From Closterium sp. Naga37s-1 (lineage: Eukaryota; Streptophyta; Zygnematophyceae; Desmidiales; Closteriaceae): a stretch of 64,000 nucleotides of DNA. Under the pieces are notes generated by a model that saw only the letters and a program-made list of their open reading frames with translations, was not told where the DNA came from and ran no database searches. The position numbers and the translations under genes are program-made. How positions within the stretch are numbered: the stretch's first letter is position 1; every line of letters starts with the position of its first letter. The stretch lies in NCBI GenBank assembly GCA_947471745.1, contig CANJKZ010000511.1, forward strand, positions 62,001 through 126,000. The letters are read 5' to 3'. Positions 12,207 through 24,400 of the stretch are shown here, in pieces.

Positions 12207-15200
12207 ACCACTCCCACTAGATTGCTGAGCCCACCTCAGATTGCTGAGCCTCACAGAAAAAAGCAGTCACCTCACACTCGCGGCAGCAGCACCGCCTCCC
12301 GTCAGCCTCGCCACCTTCCTCACGTCACGCCCACCCCCACCCCCTCGCCCATGAAACCCCTTGGCTCACCTCGTCCTGCGTGGGGTCGTCAGTCGCATCC
12401 ATCTCCATTGAAACGCTCCCCTGGCCCCCCCCCACCGCCCTCGCCCCCGCCTCCGCCTGCTGCTCCTGTTGCCCCACTGCCCCACTCTCCTCCGGCTCCT
12501 GCTCCTGCTGCAAGGGGAAAGAGGTGAGAGTGGGCTAGGGGGGTGTAAGGATGTGTGCTGTGAGGTGCGGGAGGTGAATAGATACTGGCAGATGAGGCGG
12601 ATAGTCGTGGAAGGGCGGAGGGGCGTGGGTGTGAAGCAGTACAGGCTCCTACGAATACCTTCAAACAATGTGCCCAAACATCTCACCTGCTGGATGCACA
12701 CGCACATCCCACCCGAGGCAGTGCCACCTGAGGCAGTGCCACCCGAGGCAGTGCCACCCGAGGCAGTGCCACCCGAGGCAGTGCCACCCGAGGCAGTGCC
12801 ACCCTAGGCAGTGCCACCCGAGGCAGTGCCACCCGAGGCAGTGCCACCCTAGGCAGTGCCACCCGAGGCAGTGCCACCCGAGGCAGTGCCACCCGAGGCA
12901 GTGCCACCCTAGGCAGTGCCACCCGAGGCAGTGCCACCCGAGGCAGTGCCACCCGAGGCAGTGCCACCCTAGGCAGTGCTACCCGAGGCAGTGCCACCCG
13001 AGGCAGTGCCACCCGAGGCAGTGCCACCCTAGGCAGTGCCACCCGAGGCAGTGCCACCCGAGGCAGTGCCACCCGAGGCAGTGCCACCCGAGGCAGTGCC
13101 ACCCGAGGCAGTGCCACCCGAGGCAGTGCCACCCGAGGCAGTGCCACCCGAGGCAGTGCCACCCGAGGCAGTGCCACCCGAGGCAGTGCCACCCGAGGCA
13201 GTGCCACCCGAGGCAGTGCCACCTGAGGCACGAACCGGTCACCTAATTGATTCCAACATCCCTTGCGCGTTCAGCCCTCACTTCACATTTCCCCACCCCA
13301 TTCCCTTCTGCATTTAGCGCTCACTTCATGATTCCCCACCCTGGATGCCCTTCATCAAACCCTTCGCCCGGCAGCTGCAGTCCTCACTCACTCACCTGCT
13401 GGATGCACACGCACGTCCTCTCTGCACCCGCGCAGTCACGGCAGAGGCCCCTCTCCCACCAGCTGTCGGGCGCCCTCGCCTGGAGCACACGCACATGCCT
13501 CTTCTGTAATCCCTCCCCTCCTACTCGCGCCCTTACTCGCGCGCACGCCCACCCCCTCGCCCGTGTGTCCCCGTGGGCCGTGGCTCACCTGAACATGTGT
13601 CGCGGGGTCACGGGCATCAACCTTACTCTCCCTCTCCTCCGCCGCTCTCTGCAGCGCCTCGACCATCCTCTCCCTCTCCTCCGCCGCGCTCTGCAGCGCC
13701 TCGACCATCCTCTCCCTCTCCTCCGCCGTGCGTTGCATCCCCTTGATCGTTGCCTCCCGCTCCTTCACTGTGGCTGCAGCTCTTTTACCAACAAGTCCTG
13801 CGTCTCCGCCAGCTTAGCAAACTGCAGGAGCACATTAGAAAAATGGCGTACGAATCCTGAAATCAGGGCTCGGGTGCGATAACTTCGCATTCAGGCATCC
13901 GGAAGAAAGGGGAAGAGGAAGGCAGGCAGGCAGGTGAGAGGTCAGGTATGTTAGAGGGGTGGTAATGGGGGTAATGTTAGAGGAGGGTAGGTGAGAGGAG
14001 GGTAGATGAGAGGGAAGTAGATGAGAGGGAAGTAGTTGAGAGGGGGGCAGATGAAGAAGTAAAGAGGTTTTATGCCACTCACCGCTCCCTTCTCCGCAGC
14101 TGCATCTCGCAACTCCTCGACTCGCCGTTGCAGATATTTTTTCTCTTGCCTCAAACTGGTATGTGCAACAACAAGGGTAGGTGAGAGAGAAGCAGGTGAG
14201 AAGGGGACGAGTGTGGATGGGTGAGAGGGGGTGGGTGAGAGAGGGGTACGTGAGCAACCATGCCACACCAAACATCATACTTCATTCCCCCCTCCCCGTC
14301 TCATCCCCTTCCCCCACCTTCATGCACGTGCAGCATAACGGCCCAGAGTAGCATACTAGCATACCTGATATAACCTGTCACGGGCATACTCAAATGCCAC
14401 TTCAGCAAGACTGGCCCGCTCCTCATATGCCTCCGCCTCGTTGGCGTAGGCTTGATGCAGAACAATAAGTTTGTTATGCCTATCGCCGCCCACTTCAGAG
14501 TATTCTGCCGATGCGAAGGGAACGTAGAAAGAGAGAGAGAGAGAGCTCGTTCCCCATGCCACTCCCTTCCTTATGCCACTCCTCTCCCCATACCACCCCA
14601 CTCACCCCCCGCTACACCCTTCCACATGCCACTCCTATCCCCTGCCACTTCCCTCTCCATGCCACGCACCTCCTCACGCCACCCCCTACCCTCCCTTTCC
14701 CATGCCACTCCCCTCCGCCTGCCACTCCCCTTCCCTGTCACTCCCCTCCCGCCATGCCAGTCCCCTATCCCGCCATTCCCCTCCCCCTGCCACCCCCCAC
14801 CCTATCCCACGCTCCATCCCTGACACCCCCCCCCCCACAGCCGCCCCTCTCCCCCGCTCCGTAGGCCACCCCCCTCTCCATGCCACCCCCCTCCCCATAC
14901 TACTCCCCTCCTCTAACCACCCCGCTATCCCTCGCATCCCCTTCCCTTCCCCATGCCACTCCCCTTCCCTGTCACTACCCTCCCCATGACACCCTCTTCA
15001 CCATGCCACCATGCGACTCCCCTCCCCATGTCATCCACCTTCCCATGCCACCCCGTTCCCCACTCACCTCCCCCTCAGATATACCTTTTCGAGCCTTTAT
15101 CAACTTGTTTCGGATCTCGGTGACGTCCTTTTCCTGTATTTTTGTCCACTGCTTCTTCATCCATGTACGGAAATCTTCCCAGTCAAGCGCTGTGAATAGG

Positions 15201-18200
15201 GCAGACACGGAGTGAATGTAAATGCAGAGGGGGAGAATGTAAATGCAGAGGGGAAGGGGCTGCGGGCATGGAGCACCGTGCCAAAGGGAAAGGAGGGAGA
15301 GGTGGGGGGGGGGAGGGGGTGGGGGGGGGTGGGGGGGCGGCGGAGGGATGGACGGCCATGGTGGGGGGGGCTGTACGCACGGTACACCATGCCAAAATGA
15401 CACGAGGGGCTGAGGGCATGGTGAGCAATGAAAATCTGACAGGGGGGCCTGAGGGCATGGTGAGCAATAACAAAATGGCAGGGGGGGTTGCGGGCACGGT
15501 GAGTCGTGACAAAATGACAGGGGGGCTATGGGAGGCGGCGCACTCACCACGTGGGTCGCTGGCGCTGCTGGTGCTACTTCTGCTGCCAGCGCTGGAGCTG
15601 CTGTTGAAGAAGACGCTGTCCTCGTCTTCATGCCCCTCATGGGCTGAGCGCTCCGCACTAGTGCTGCAGGTGCGGGCCTCCTCCTCATGCCCGTCATGAG
15701 ATACTACAGCAGCAGTAGCTGTATGTGCAGCTGAATGTTCCCCGCCCCCGCCTCCATCCCCTCCGTGTACGCCTGGTGGGAGGAGAGAGGGGCATGGAGG
15801 GACGTACACGAGGTGAATGGCACGGAAAAGGAGGAAAGCACCCTCGCTTTCATAATCCATCTCCACCGTGTATGTCTGAGGGAGGTGAGGGGTATGGGAA
15901 GGCGGGCATGGGGGTGAGTGGCGTGGGAAGAATGACAGCACAGTGGGGAACAGCATGAGGGGAGAGAAAGCATCTTCGCCTGCAGATCCTCCGTGCACGC
16001 CCTGGTCATTGGGAGGAGGGAGGAGGGAGGAGGAAGGGGCAGACAGAACGGAGGTGAAGGGTGGGAAAACATCTCCGCGTGCAGATCCTCCGTGCACACT
16101 TGGTTTGGGAGGGAGGGTCTCAACACTTCAAATGAACGGCAGCAGTGGCACGCTCACTCACCTTGTGGGAGTGACGTGACAAAGCTGAAGCAGCAGCAGC
16201 AGTGGCGCTGAGGTATGAGAAAATGACAGGGCCGCTGAGGGAAAGGCGCACTTACCATGTGGGAGTGGGTGTGGGTCTGGCGTTGAGCTGCTGGTTGCAG
16301 GGGACTGGCGGTTGGAGCTGTCGGCGTTGCTGGAGCTGCTGACCGCGTTGCCGGTGCTGCTGCTGGCGTCGCCAGTGCTGCTGCTGGCAGGAGTGCCGTG
16401 CGTGCCGTGCTCCCCCTCATCCCTAGTGGGAAGAGCGGGGGTACTTCCGCCTCCAGCTCCGCCTTCGCCTCCACACTCTGTGGGGGGTTTGAAGGGGGAG
16501 TGGCGAGGTTGAGGGGGCCAGGGTGAGGGACAAGGTGATGTGTGCGGGTAAAGCAAGGCTTTAAGCCGCTCACCCTCATGCTTGACATCAACGGCACTGA
16601 CAGCCACGACAGGTTGGTTGGCAGCAGTTGGGGAACGGAGAAGTTCCTTCCTACCCACATTCCCCTACCTTGCACTCTCACATTCCCCTACCCTTCACTC
16701 TCACATTCCCCAACCCTGCACTCTCACATTCCCCTACTCCGGACTCTCACAGTCCACTACCCTGCACTCTCACATCCCCCTCCCCTTCACTCTCACATGC
16801 CCCAACCCTGCACTTTCACATTCCCTTACCCTGCACTCCACATTCCCCTACCCTTCAGCTCATTCCTGCCTTTCCCCATTGATTTTATAACTGTAGCAGC
16901 TACAAGAGCAGCCCCCACAGCCATGCGGTGCAGTTTGAGACGACGCAAAATACATCACAGCTGACACTCGCCATCTCACCTTCACCTGATGGCAGCCCCC
17001 CCTCGCTCTGCGCGTTCCGCTGAATCATCGTCCCTCCCAGCTCGAGCAGCCGCGGCTCCACCTGCTGTTGAAGTTTATCAAAGGCCGCCTGGATCTGGTT
17101 TGTGAAATGAGGACAGGTGGGAGCGGAGGAGGTGAGAGGGAGCAGGGAGAGGGGCAGATAGGGGGTTAAAAATTTAGTGAGCGGAGCAGGTGAGAGGGAG
17201 AGCGGAGCAGGTGAGAGGGAGCAGGGGAGAGAGGGGCAGATAGGGGGTTAAAAATGATGTTGTGTGCTTTTCATCAACAAAGGTGCCCCTCCCGTGCAAC
17301 ACACACCCCTCCCGTGCAACACACACCCCTCCCGTGCAACACACACCCCTCCCGTGCAACACACACCCCTCCCGTGCAACACACACCCCTCCCGTGCAAC
17401 ACACACCCCTCCCGTGCAACACACACCCCTCCCCGTGCAACACGCACCCCTCCCGTGCAACACACACCCCTCCCGTGCAACACACACACCTCCCATGCCA
17501 CACATACCCCTCCCATGCCACACATACCCCTCCCATACCACACATACCCCTCCCATACCACACACACACCTCCCATGCCACACATACCCCTCCCATGCCA
17601 CACATACCTCCTCGAAATTGATCCGGAGTTCCTCAAAGTCATCCGCAGCAAAGTCCTCGTATACCTTCGGCGGGACGGGGTAGGCTTGAAGTAGAGCATT
17701 CAAGTGTTCCTCACCGTCTATTCTTCGGTAGTCCTCCTCTCCCCATGCCACCCCGTTCACCACTCCCCTCCCCTTGAGACATACTTGAAAGAGCCATTAG
17801 AAGGTCCTTCAGGCTCTCAACGGTCGACCGACTTTCCATTATTTTATCCCAATGGCCGACAATCCATGAACAAAAATACTCCGAGTCAAACACTGTAAAT
17901 CGAGCAGACACGGAGGGGTTTTAAAAAACGGATGAAACCATGAAACAGGTATGTCCTTAGAAGCCACGAACGGCCCATAGCTAGAGAAAGGGTCGAAAAT
18001 ATAAATGCAAAAGGGAGGGGGCATGGAGCACCGTGTCAAAGGGAGGGGAGGGGAGGGGGTGCGGGGGGAACGGGGTGTGCGGGGGGGGGAGGGGGGGGGT
18101 GTGGCCACGGCTCGCCGTGCCAAAGGGCAGGGGGGGCTGTACGCACGGTGCACGGTGCCAAAGTGACAGATGGGGCTGAGAGAAAGTGAGCCGTGGGAAA

Positions 18201-18421
18201 ACGACAAAGGGGGCTGAGGGCACAGTGAGCTGTGAAGAAATGGCAGGGAGGCTGAGAGCAACTGCGCATTCACCACCTGTGTTGGCACTGCTGGTGCTGC
18301 TGCGGTTGGCACTGCAAGTGCTGCTGCGGTTGGCACTACTGCTGAGTTCAAGAAGGAAAGAAGGAAAGCAGGGGAGAAGGAAAGCAGCTCCCCCAGAGTT
18401 CAAACGTCTATGCCTTACCAT
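10480..18421 (-). CDS. Unrecognised multi-exon gene with coiled coils, Ser-rich and Trp-rich exons and an acidic tail
   Basis: Not recognised. Candidate start ATG at 18421-18419; the next residues (VRHRRLN then AAFLLPCFPSFLL) look like a signal peptide or anchor. Readable exons: 18421-18274 (Ser/Asn-rich), about 17894-17786 (FDSEYFCSWIVGHWDKI), about 17750-17608 (DYRRIDGEEHLNALL), about 17092-16985 (IQAAFDKLQQQVEPR), about 16655-16565, a Ser-rich exon near 16450-16255, a second Ser-rich exon near 15775-15545, about 15193-15087 (LDWEDFRTWMKKQWTKI), about 14511-14367, 14162-14088 and 13823-13592 (coiled coils, EERERMVEALQ repeated), about 13488-13396 (CRDCAGAERTCVCIQQ), about 12520-12385, and a last exon 11499-10480 with a long Glu/Asp run and FLTGEEVDVIMGNKSV. 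The Ser-rich plus Trp-rich exon pair occurs twice, suggesting internal duplication. One slip near 13770 needs checking. Exon set and single-gene status are inferred. Confidence 0.4.
11329..11470 (-). repeat. (GAG)n trinucleotide run coding poly-Glu
   Basis: On the minus strand about 35 consecutive GAG codons preceded by GAC/GAT codons, inside the last exon of the unrecognised gene. It gives an acidic stretch of about 45 Glu/Asp residues. Confidence 0.9.
12175..12206. repeat. Poly-C run of 32
   Basis: Uninterrupted 32-base C run inside a pyrimidine-rich intron of the unrecognised gene. Length may be unreliable in any assembly. Confidence 0.9.
12709..13228. repeat. 15-bp minisatellite with a 60-bp higher-order unit
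   Basis: About 34 copies of gtgccacccgaggca. From about 12790 to 13035 every fourth copy carries ccctaggca, giving a 60-bp higher-order period; from about 13080 the array is uniform. It sits between two copies of an exon end (TGTGCATCCAGCAG followed by GTGAG, minus strand) near 12695 and 13400. Confidence 0.95.
16660..16865. repeat. 23-bp minisatellite
   Basis: About nine copies of a unit like cactctcacattcccctaccc in an intron of the unrecognised gene, starting at the acceptor side of the exon near 16655. Confidence 0.85.
17283..17607 (-). repeat. 20-bp minisatellite starting at a 5' splice site
   Basis: About 16 copies of a 20-bp unit. The exon ends at 17608 with GAGGAG|GTATGTGTGG, and the intron immediately continues as repeats of GGTATGTGTGGCATGGGAGG that drift into GGTGTGTGTTGCACGGGAGG. 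The first unit contains the real donor, so the array is an amplification of the exon-intron junction. Confidence 0.9.
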
Positions 18422-18471
18422 TGTTGGGTTGGGGAGAACCCAAAAGAACAAACAAAAGTGTCCGCCATCCG

Positions 18472-21400
18472 TTACTGACCAGCAGGTGAGGTCTGATCAG
18501 TGGCGTCAGAGTCGCCCTGACTGAGCAGGTGCAGGCTGGACGCGTCCGTCCCGTCCCTCCAACCAATCTCGTTATCTGCGGGAAGGCTGTTCCAGAGGGC
18601 GTCGGTGGCGCCCTCCCTCACTGCCTCGTACACCGACTGGAAGAGCTGCGGCAGCACCGCCCTCTCCAACACCTGACAGGTATAAGCGTTCAGGGATGGT
18701 GAAGATGAGGAAAACAGGGGTGGTGAGTGTCTCCAGAGGTCGTTGTTTGCGCCCTCCTTCACTGCCTGCGTTTGTGGCAGGTACGTGCATGGCATTTCGC
18801 GCGCACGTGGCAGGTGCGTGCATGGCATTTCGCGCGCACGTGGCAGGTGCGTGCATGGCATTTCGCGCGCACGTGGCAGGAGCGTGCATGGCATTTCGCG
18901 CGCACGTGGCAGGTGCGTGCATGGCATTTCGCGCGCACGTGGCAGGTGCGTGCATGGCATTTCGCGCGCACGTGGCAGGTGCGTGCATGGCATTTCGCGC
19001 GCACGTGGCAGGTGCGTGCATGGCATTTCGCGCGCACGTGGCAGGTGCGTGCATGGCATTTCGCGCGCACGTGGCAGGTGCGTGCATGGCATTTCGCGCG
19101 CACATGGCAGGTGCGTGCATGGCATTTCGTGCATACATGGCAGGTGCGTGCATGGCAGTTCGTGCATACATGGCAGGTGCGTGCATGGCAGTTCATGCGT
19201 ACGTGGCAGGTGCGTGCATGGCAGGTACGTTTCAGTACATACATACACGATTTTGATATGTACGCACCTCTGCCACCTCCTCGTTGCTGGGCCAGATGTC
19301 CCTCAAGAACACCTCCTTGCCGTCCTTGTCCGTTCCGATGGTCTCTTGATCAAAGTCAATGACCACCTGAGAAGTGAAAGGATGAACGTGTGAGTGAGTG
19401 ACAATGTTTGGGAGTGATACAAGATAAATGTCTGGTCTTGGCAAGTAACGTTTATATTAGACATTATGATTACGACCAGAAAGTACAGCAGGCCAGCAAA
19501 CTGAACACTCACCGTGCCAGCGAGCGCATATGCCACGACGAGGGGTGGCGATGCAAGGTAGTTGGCTCGAATGAGAGGATGCACGTGCCCCTCAGAGGCA
19601 CGGTTACAAGACTGCACTGTTGCTGCCACCAGACCTGTTGAGGAAGTGGGGGCAAGGGATAAGGGGTGGAGGGAAGAGAGATGGGGAACGGGGATACAGG
19701 GTATTTGGCTAGGGTGAAAGGATGAACATGGCCTGGCTCTCAGAGTTGCAACTACCAGACAGCACTGCTGCTGCCACCAGATCTATTATTCGGTCATGGG
19801 AGGATGAGGGGAAGAGGAGAGGGGCAACGGAAAGGAGGGATGAGGGGCGGCTTAAGTGAGAGGATGCACACATCCCTCAAAGGTGCGGTTACCAAAACAG
19901 CACCGCTGCTGCGACAAGATCTGATCATTTGTGGGGGAGGAGGAGGAAGAGACGGAGGGAATAGGTAAGGATTAGGGAAGTAGGGTTGGCTCGGGTGAGG
20001 GGATGAATGCCTCTAAAAATCGCACCGGTGGGTGAGATAGAAACAAAGGGAGAGCAGTAGGAATGGAGATAAGAATATATTGGTTGCGTCAAGACGAAGA
20101 ACCCTATATTGCCTCTGTTTTTCACCAGATAGACCGAATTTGCTACGGTTACAGGGTATGTAACTGCAACGTACCGTTGCTTGAAATGGCCTCAATGACA
20201 GACTCTGAAATCTCTGCCGAGTTCCCAATGCACGTGGTGCAGCCATATCCCACCACGTGGAAGCCCTGACCCTCCAGAGCTGGCAGGAGACCACTGCACA
20301 CATGGTGAGGAGAGAGGGGCAAATAAGGATGGAGAGGAAGAAGGAAAGAGACAAAATACAAGTCAGACAGCCGCGCCCGTAGCCCACCACGGAAACCTAT
20401 GCCCTAGAGAGCCGGGAGGACACCACTGCAAAACAACTGCAAAGCAAGGGAGGAAGAACAAGAAACTGAACTATCCATGCCCAGCCCTCCCTCACCTGGC
20501 CCCAAGGTACTTGGTGGCGTCGTTGCACCCAGGGAGGGGGCAGGCTCGTCTTCACATACGGATTTCCCTAGAGCCGCCTCCCACTCACCTTCGCCGCCAC
20601 GACGGCTGCTGCCTGCCAGCATCACTGACGGACTGCACGTGCACCACCACCTCTTCCCCACCTCCACCTTGAGGAGTCTCACGTTACCCTGCATCCCTCA
20701 CGAAACCCCTTCCTAAAGCGTTCACTAAAATCCTTCAACTGCAGTGCACCTGAGAAAACCCTACCGTATGAGCCGCCCTGAACCCCAAACTCCTCTCACC
20801 TGGCCTCAAGGTACTTGGTCACCACGTTGGAGGCAGGGGCGAGGCTCGTCTTGACGTAGGGCTTCACCTGGAGCCCCCTCTCACTCGCCTTCTTCGCCAC
20901 CAGGGTTGCTGTCAACATTTCCGCCGGGTTGAGCGCGCTGGTGCAGGAGGTGATGGCAGCGATGACCACGGACCCGTGCTTCAGCTGGATTTGCACCCCT
21001 TCCTCAAGAGTCACCGGCACACTCTTTCCTTGCTGGTCCAAGAGGATGCCGAAGCCCTGTGGAAGGGAGACCGAGAGAGGGGGATCGGGTGGTAGAGACA
21101 AAACAATACAGTGAGCCACTGGCAGGGAGGTTGAGGCATGAGAGAAGAGGTTGGATTGGTTGGTGCGGAGGCGATGGCAGCAATGACAACGGAACCATGC
21201 TTCAGTTCGGATTCCAATCTTCCTTTAATATCACCTTCACACTCTTACCCCGCTCGGCCTTGCTGTCGAGGCTATGCAAGCACACCAGTCAGAGTGTACG
21301 AGGCAGGGAGCCTTCAAAACATGCTATTATCACACAAAAGCCTTGCCTTTGAACGGACGGTGTTGCTGAGGCATTCATCCCAGCCCGACTTCATGGTCTT

Positions 21401-24400
21401 GAGTTTGACAAATCTGTGCGGCCTGCAAAGAAGTAAGCAAGGCAGGCAACCGAACAAGACCATTGAGAAGAGGATGAGAGAAGGACGGGAGGAAAGGGAG
21501 TTCGGGGGCTGTGGGGAAGGGGAAAACTTGAGAAGGAAAGCAGCTGTAGGAGGAACAGAGATGTAGAGCAACAACGGCATGGGGAATATTATTGCCCATC
21601 TGCGACCGGAGAACCATGGCTTACCAGTAGGGTCTGCAGGCGTCGGGCCCAGAGATGCGTGGCCCGCAGACGCAGGGCTCCACAGTCGCAAGGTCCAGCT
21701 GGAGGTGGGTGGAATACTTGGGCTTGGCCTCCGCCTCTCCAGCCTGGGGGTGAAACCGACGACAAGGCAAGGATAGAAGGGATCATACGCATGAAATTCA
21801 GATGCAGTGCTCTACAATAACAAGGTAAAGCGCAAGAGACGAAAAGTACTTGCACGTGGCACATGCACCCATGTGCATTTAGTCAAATTAAAACACACCA
21901 CATTCGTTGCCATGTGAAAGCCAATGGCACGGTCTATGAATATGTGGTAGCACACCAGGTAACATCAACTCACCGTGGCGTGATCCATGAAGAGGTGGTT
22001 GGCGCGCATGTACGCCTCAACCTGCTCCACCTTCGCCTCATCGCGCCCCGTGGCCCTCAGGTGCTGCAGCGTCACCGAGTCCACCGGGAAGAACCCCATG
22101 GTCGCCCCAAACTCCGACAGCAGGTTCGCCACTGTCGCCCGGTCCGCCACTGACAGCTCCCGCATCCCCTCGCCATAAAACTCCACGAATGAATTCAGCA
22201 TGCTGGGTTTCATGCACGTCATAGCCACATCCGTGGCCGTGGCTCCCGCTCGGAGCCTTCCCGTGAGGTTGACGCCCACGACTTGGGGGAGGTCCATGCG
22301 TATGGGCTCCCCGCGCATGGCACCTTTGGCTCTAGACCAGCTCTCGCCCCAGCCGAGGATGCCGAGACCATGGGTCAAGGTGGAGTGGGAGTCGGTGCTG
22401 ACGACGCTGTCAGGGTAGAGCAGCCCGTCGACCTCCACCACCACCTGCGCCAGGTACTCCTGATTCACCTGCAGTTGGGACATCACAATGAAACAACACA
22501 GTTGCCTCAAGAGTCAATGCCGACGACGCTGTCAGGGTATAGCGGCCCCTTGACCTCCAGTATAACGCAAGAACAGTTATCACAAGTCAGTATATCGTGG
22601 CGTTTTTCTGTTGCACGGGAGTTGATGGTTGTAATGCGCCCCAAAAGTAGGCCGCAACGCAGAGACCCTCAGGCACTAGCAAAAAACTGACCTGGTGCAC
22701 GATGCCAGCGCCAGGGGGGACCACAACAATCTGTCTGGTGGCCGTCGAGGTTGAATCAAGGAGAGCGAGCAGCTCAATGTTGCGCTCGATCGCGCGCTCC
22801 ATGCTGAGGCCCACCGGGTGTTTGATCACCAGATCCACCGGCACCTGTGGGAAGGAGGGGGGGAAGAGGAGGGGGAGGAGAGGAAGGGACGGGGGTAAGG
22901 GACAGAACCGGCTCTGAGTCACTTCAGAAAGGCTCAGCACGTTAAACGTTCGGCGTAGTCCTCTGCACCGAGTGGTCAATTACCAAACCTACCGGCAGCT
23001 GGGGGAAGGAGGGGAGGGGGAGGAAGGGGGAGGAGAGGACGGAAAGGGGTGGAAGGGACAGAACCGATTTTGAGGCGCATCAGAAGGCTCCGCGCGTTGA
23101 GCACACTTGCATCGTCCACGTGCACCAAGTGGTCAATCCACATGCAGCGGGTTGGGGGCGAAAGGGGTCAGCAGATGACATCTGCTCTGAGCAGCAGAAG
23201 GACTTTTTGCAGCAGGACATTTGACTCAGAGCAGTATAACCGCGATTCGAACAAGAAAGAAACATGAATTGTACGTGAGTGAATGCATGGAGAACAGCAT
23301 GAGGCGTGCACAGTTTTAAAATGCACCTGAGGGTCGATGGTAAGAAGATTGCAGCCGGCCTTCCTCAACGCGTCCTGTGTCGCAACGAGGTCCACACCAG
23401 CAGGAACGCGAGTGAAGTCCTGATCAATCAATACAAGGACATAATATGTTATTCACATGTATGACATGGTTCACTTATGGAAGGGGGGGCGGGCATGAGA
23501 GGTCAGCATGTGGTTAGGCTTGAGAGCACCTCCTGTGGATGCCTGGGGGGTGGGGAGAGAGGGGAGCATAAGCGGGGCAGCGGGAAGCACGGGAAGCAGG
23601 GCAGCATGGTGTAAGGAGAGTGGAAAAGTGCCATGCGCTCGCAACCAGCGATGCCGCGTGCCGCATCACGCCCCCCTCCCTTACGCGACGCTACGTCGCT
23701 CTTTGCGCCTGATGCGATCCTACGCCGTCACGGCCCCCCTCCCCTTGCGCTAAAGTTCCAGCGCCCCTCCCCCCTTCCTAAGGTCAATTCCGCCTCTCAC
23801 GGCCCTCCCCTCTCTCCCACGAATGCGCCCACCGTCGGGACGGCCAGCGCGACCGTCGGAACGGCCACGTTGACGGGCGTGACCTAAATCGCGGACGGGC
23901 GCCACTGCCACAACGAACGCGGGCGCTCGTCGTGACCGAATCCGCCGCCGCCACTGCATTTCGCCGACGCGGAACAATCCGCCGCCCACGCGACCTGCTT
24001 TCGTCGCCTCTTGCCGCAGCTCCTACCACTTTCACCACCACAGCTCATGTCGCGGCCTCACACCCTTGCGACGTACCATCGTCACCGCCGCTCTCAACTC
24101 TGCGGTCACGACTACTAGCCGCCGCCAACTCACCCCTCACTCCCACCGCCCCCTCCTTTCCCCGCTCTCCTCCTTAAGCCCTCCAGCCCTCCTCTCCCCC
24201 TCGCTTCCGCATCTCCCCTCGCTTCCTCCTCCTCAGGGCACTTCAGCCCTGCTCCCCACTCGCTTCTTCCTCCTCAGGGCACTTCAGCCCTGCTCCCCAC
24301 TCGCTTCTTCCTCCTTAGGGCACTTCAGCCCTGCTCCACACTCGCTTCTTCCTCCTCAGGGCACTTCAGCCCTGCTCCACACTCGCTTCTTCCTCCTCAG

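Noticed and set aside
12668-13246. Frames of repeating VPPEA, CHPRQ and ALPRV units
   Set aside because: They follow the 15-bp minisatellite in every phase and have no non-repeat domain.
18472-18680. Fusion of the aconitase-like exons to the downstream unrecognised gene
   Set aside because: The donor-like site at 18480 leaves a phase that does not fit the Ser-rich reading of the next exon, and that exon has its own ATG at 18421 in the right frame; treated as two genes.
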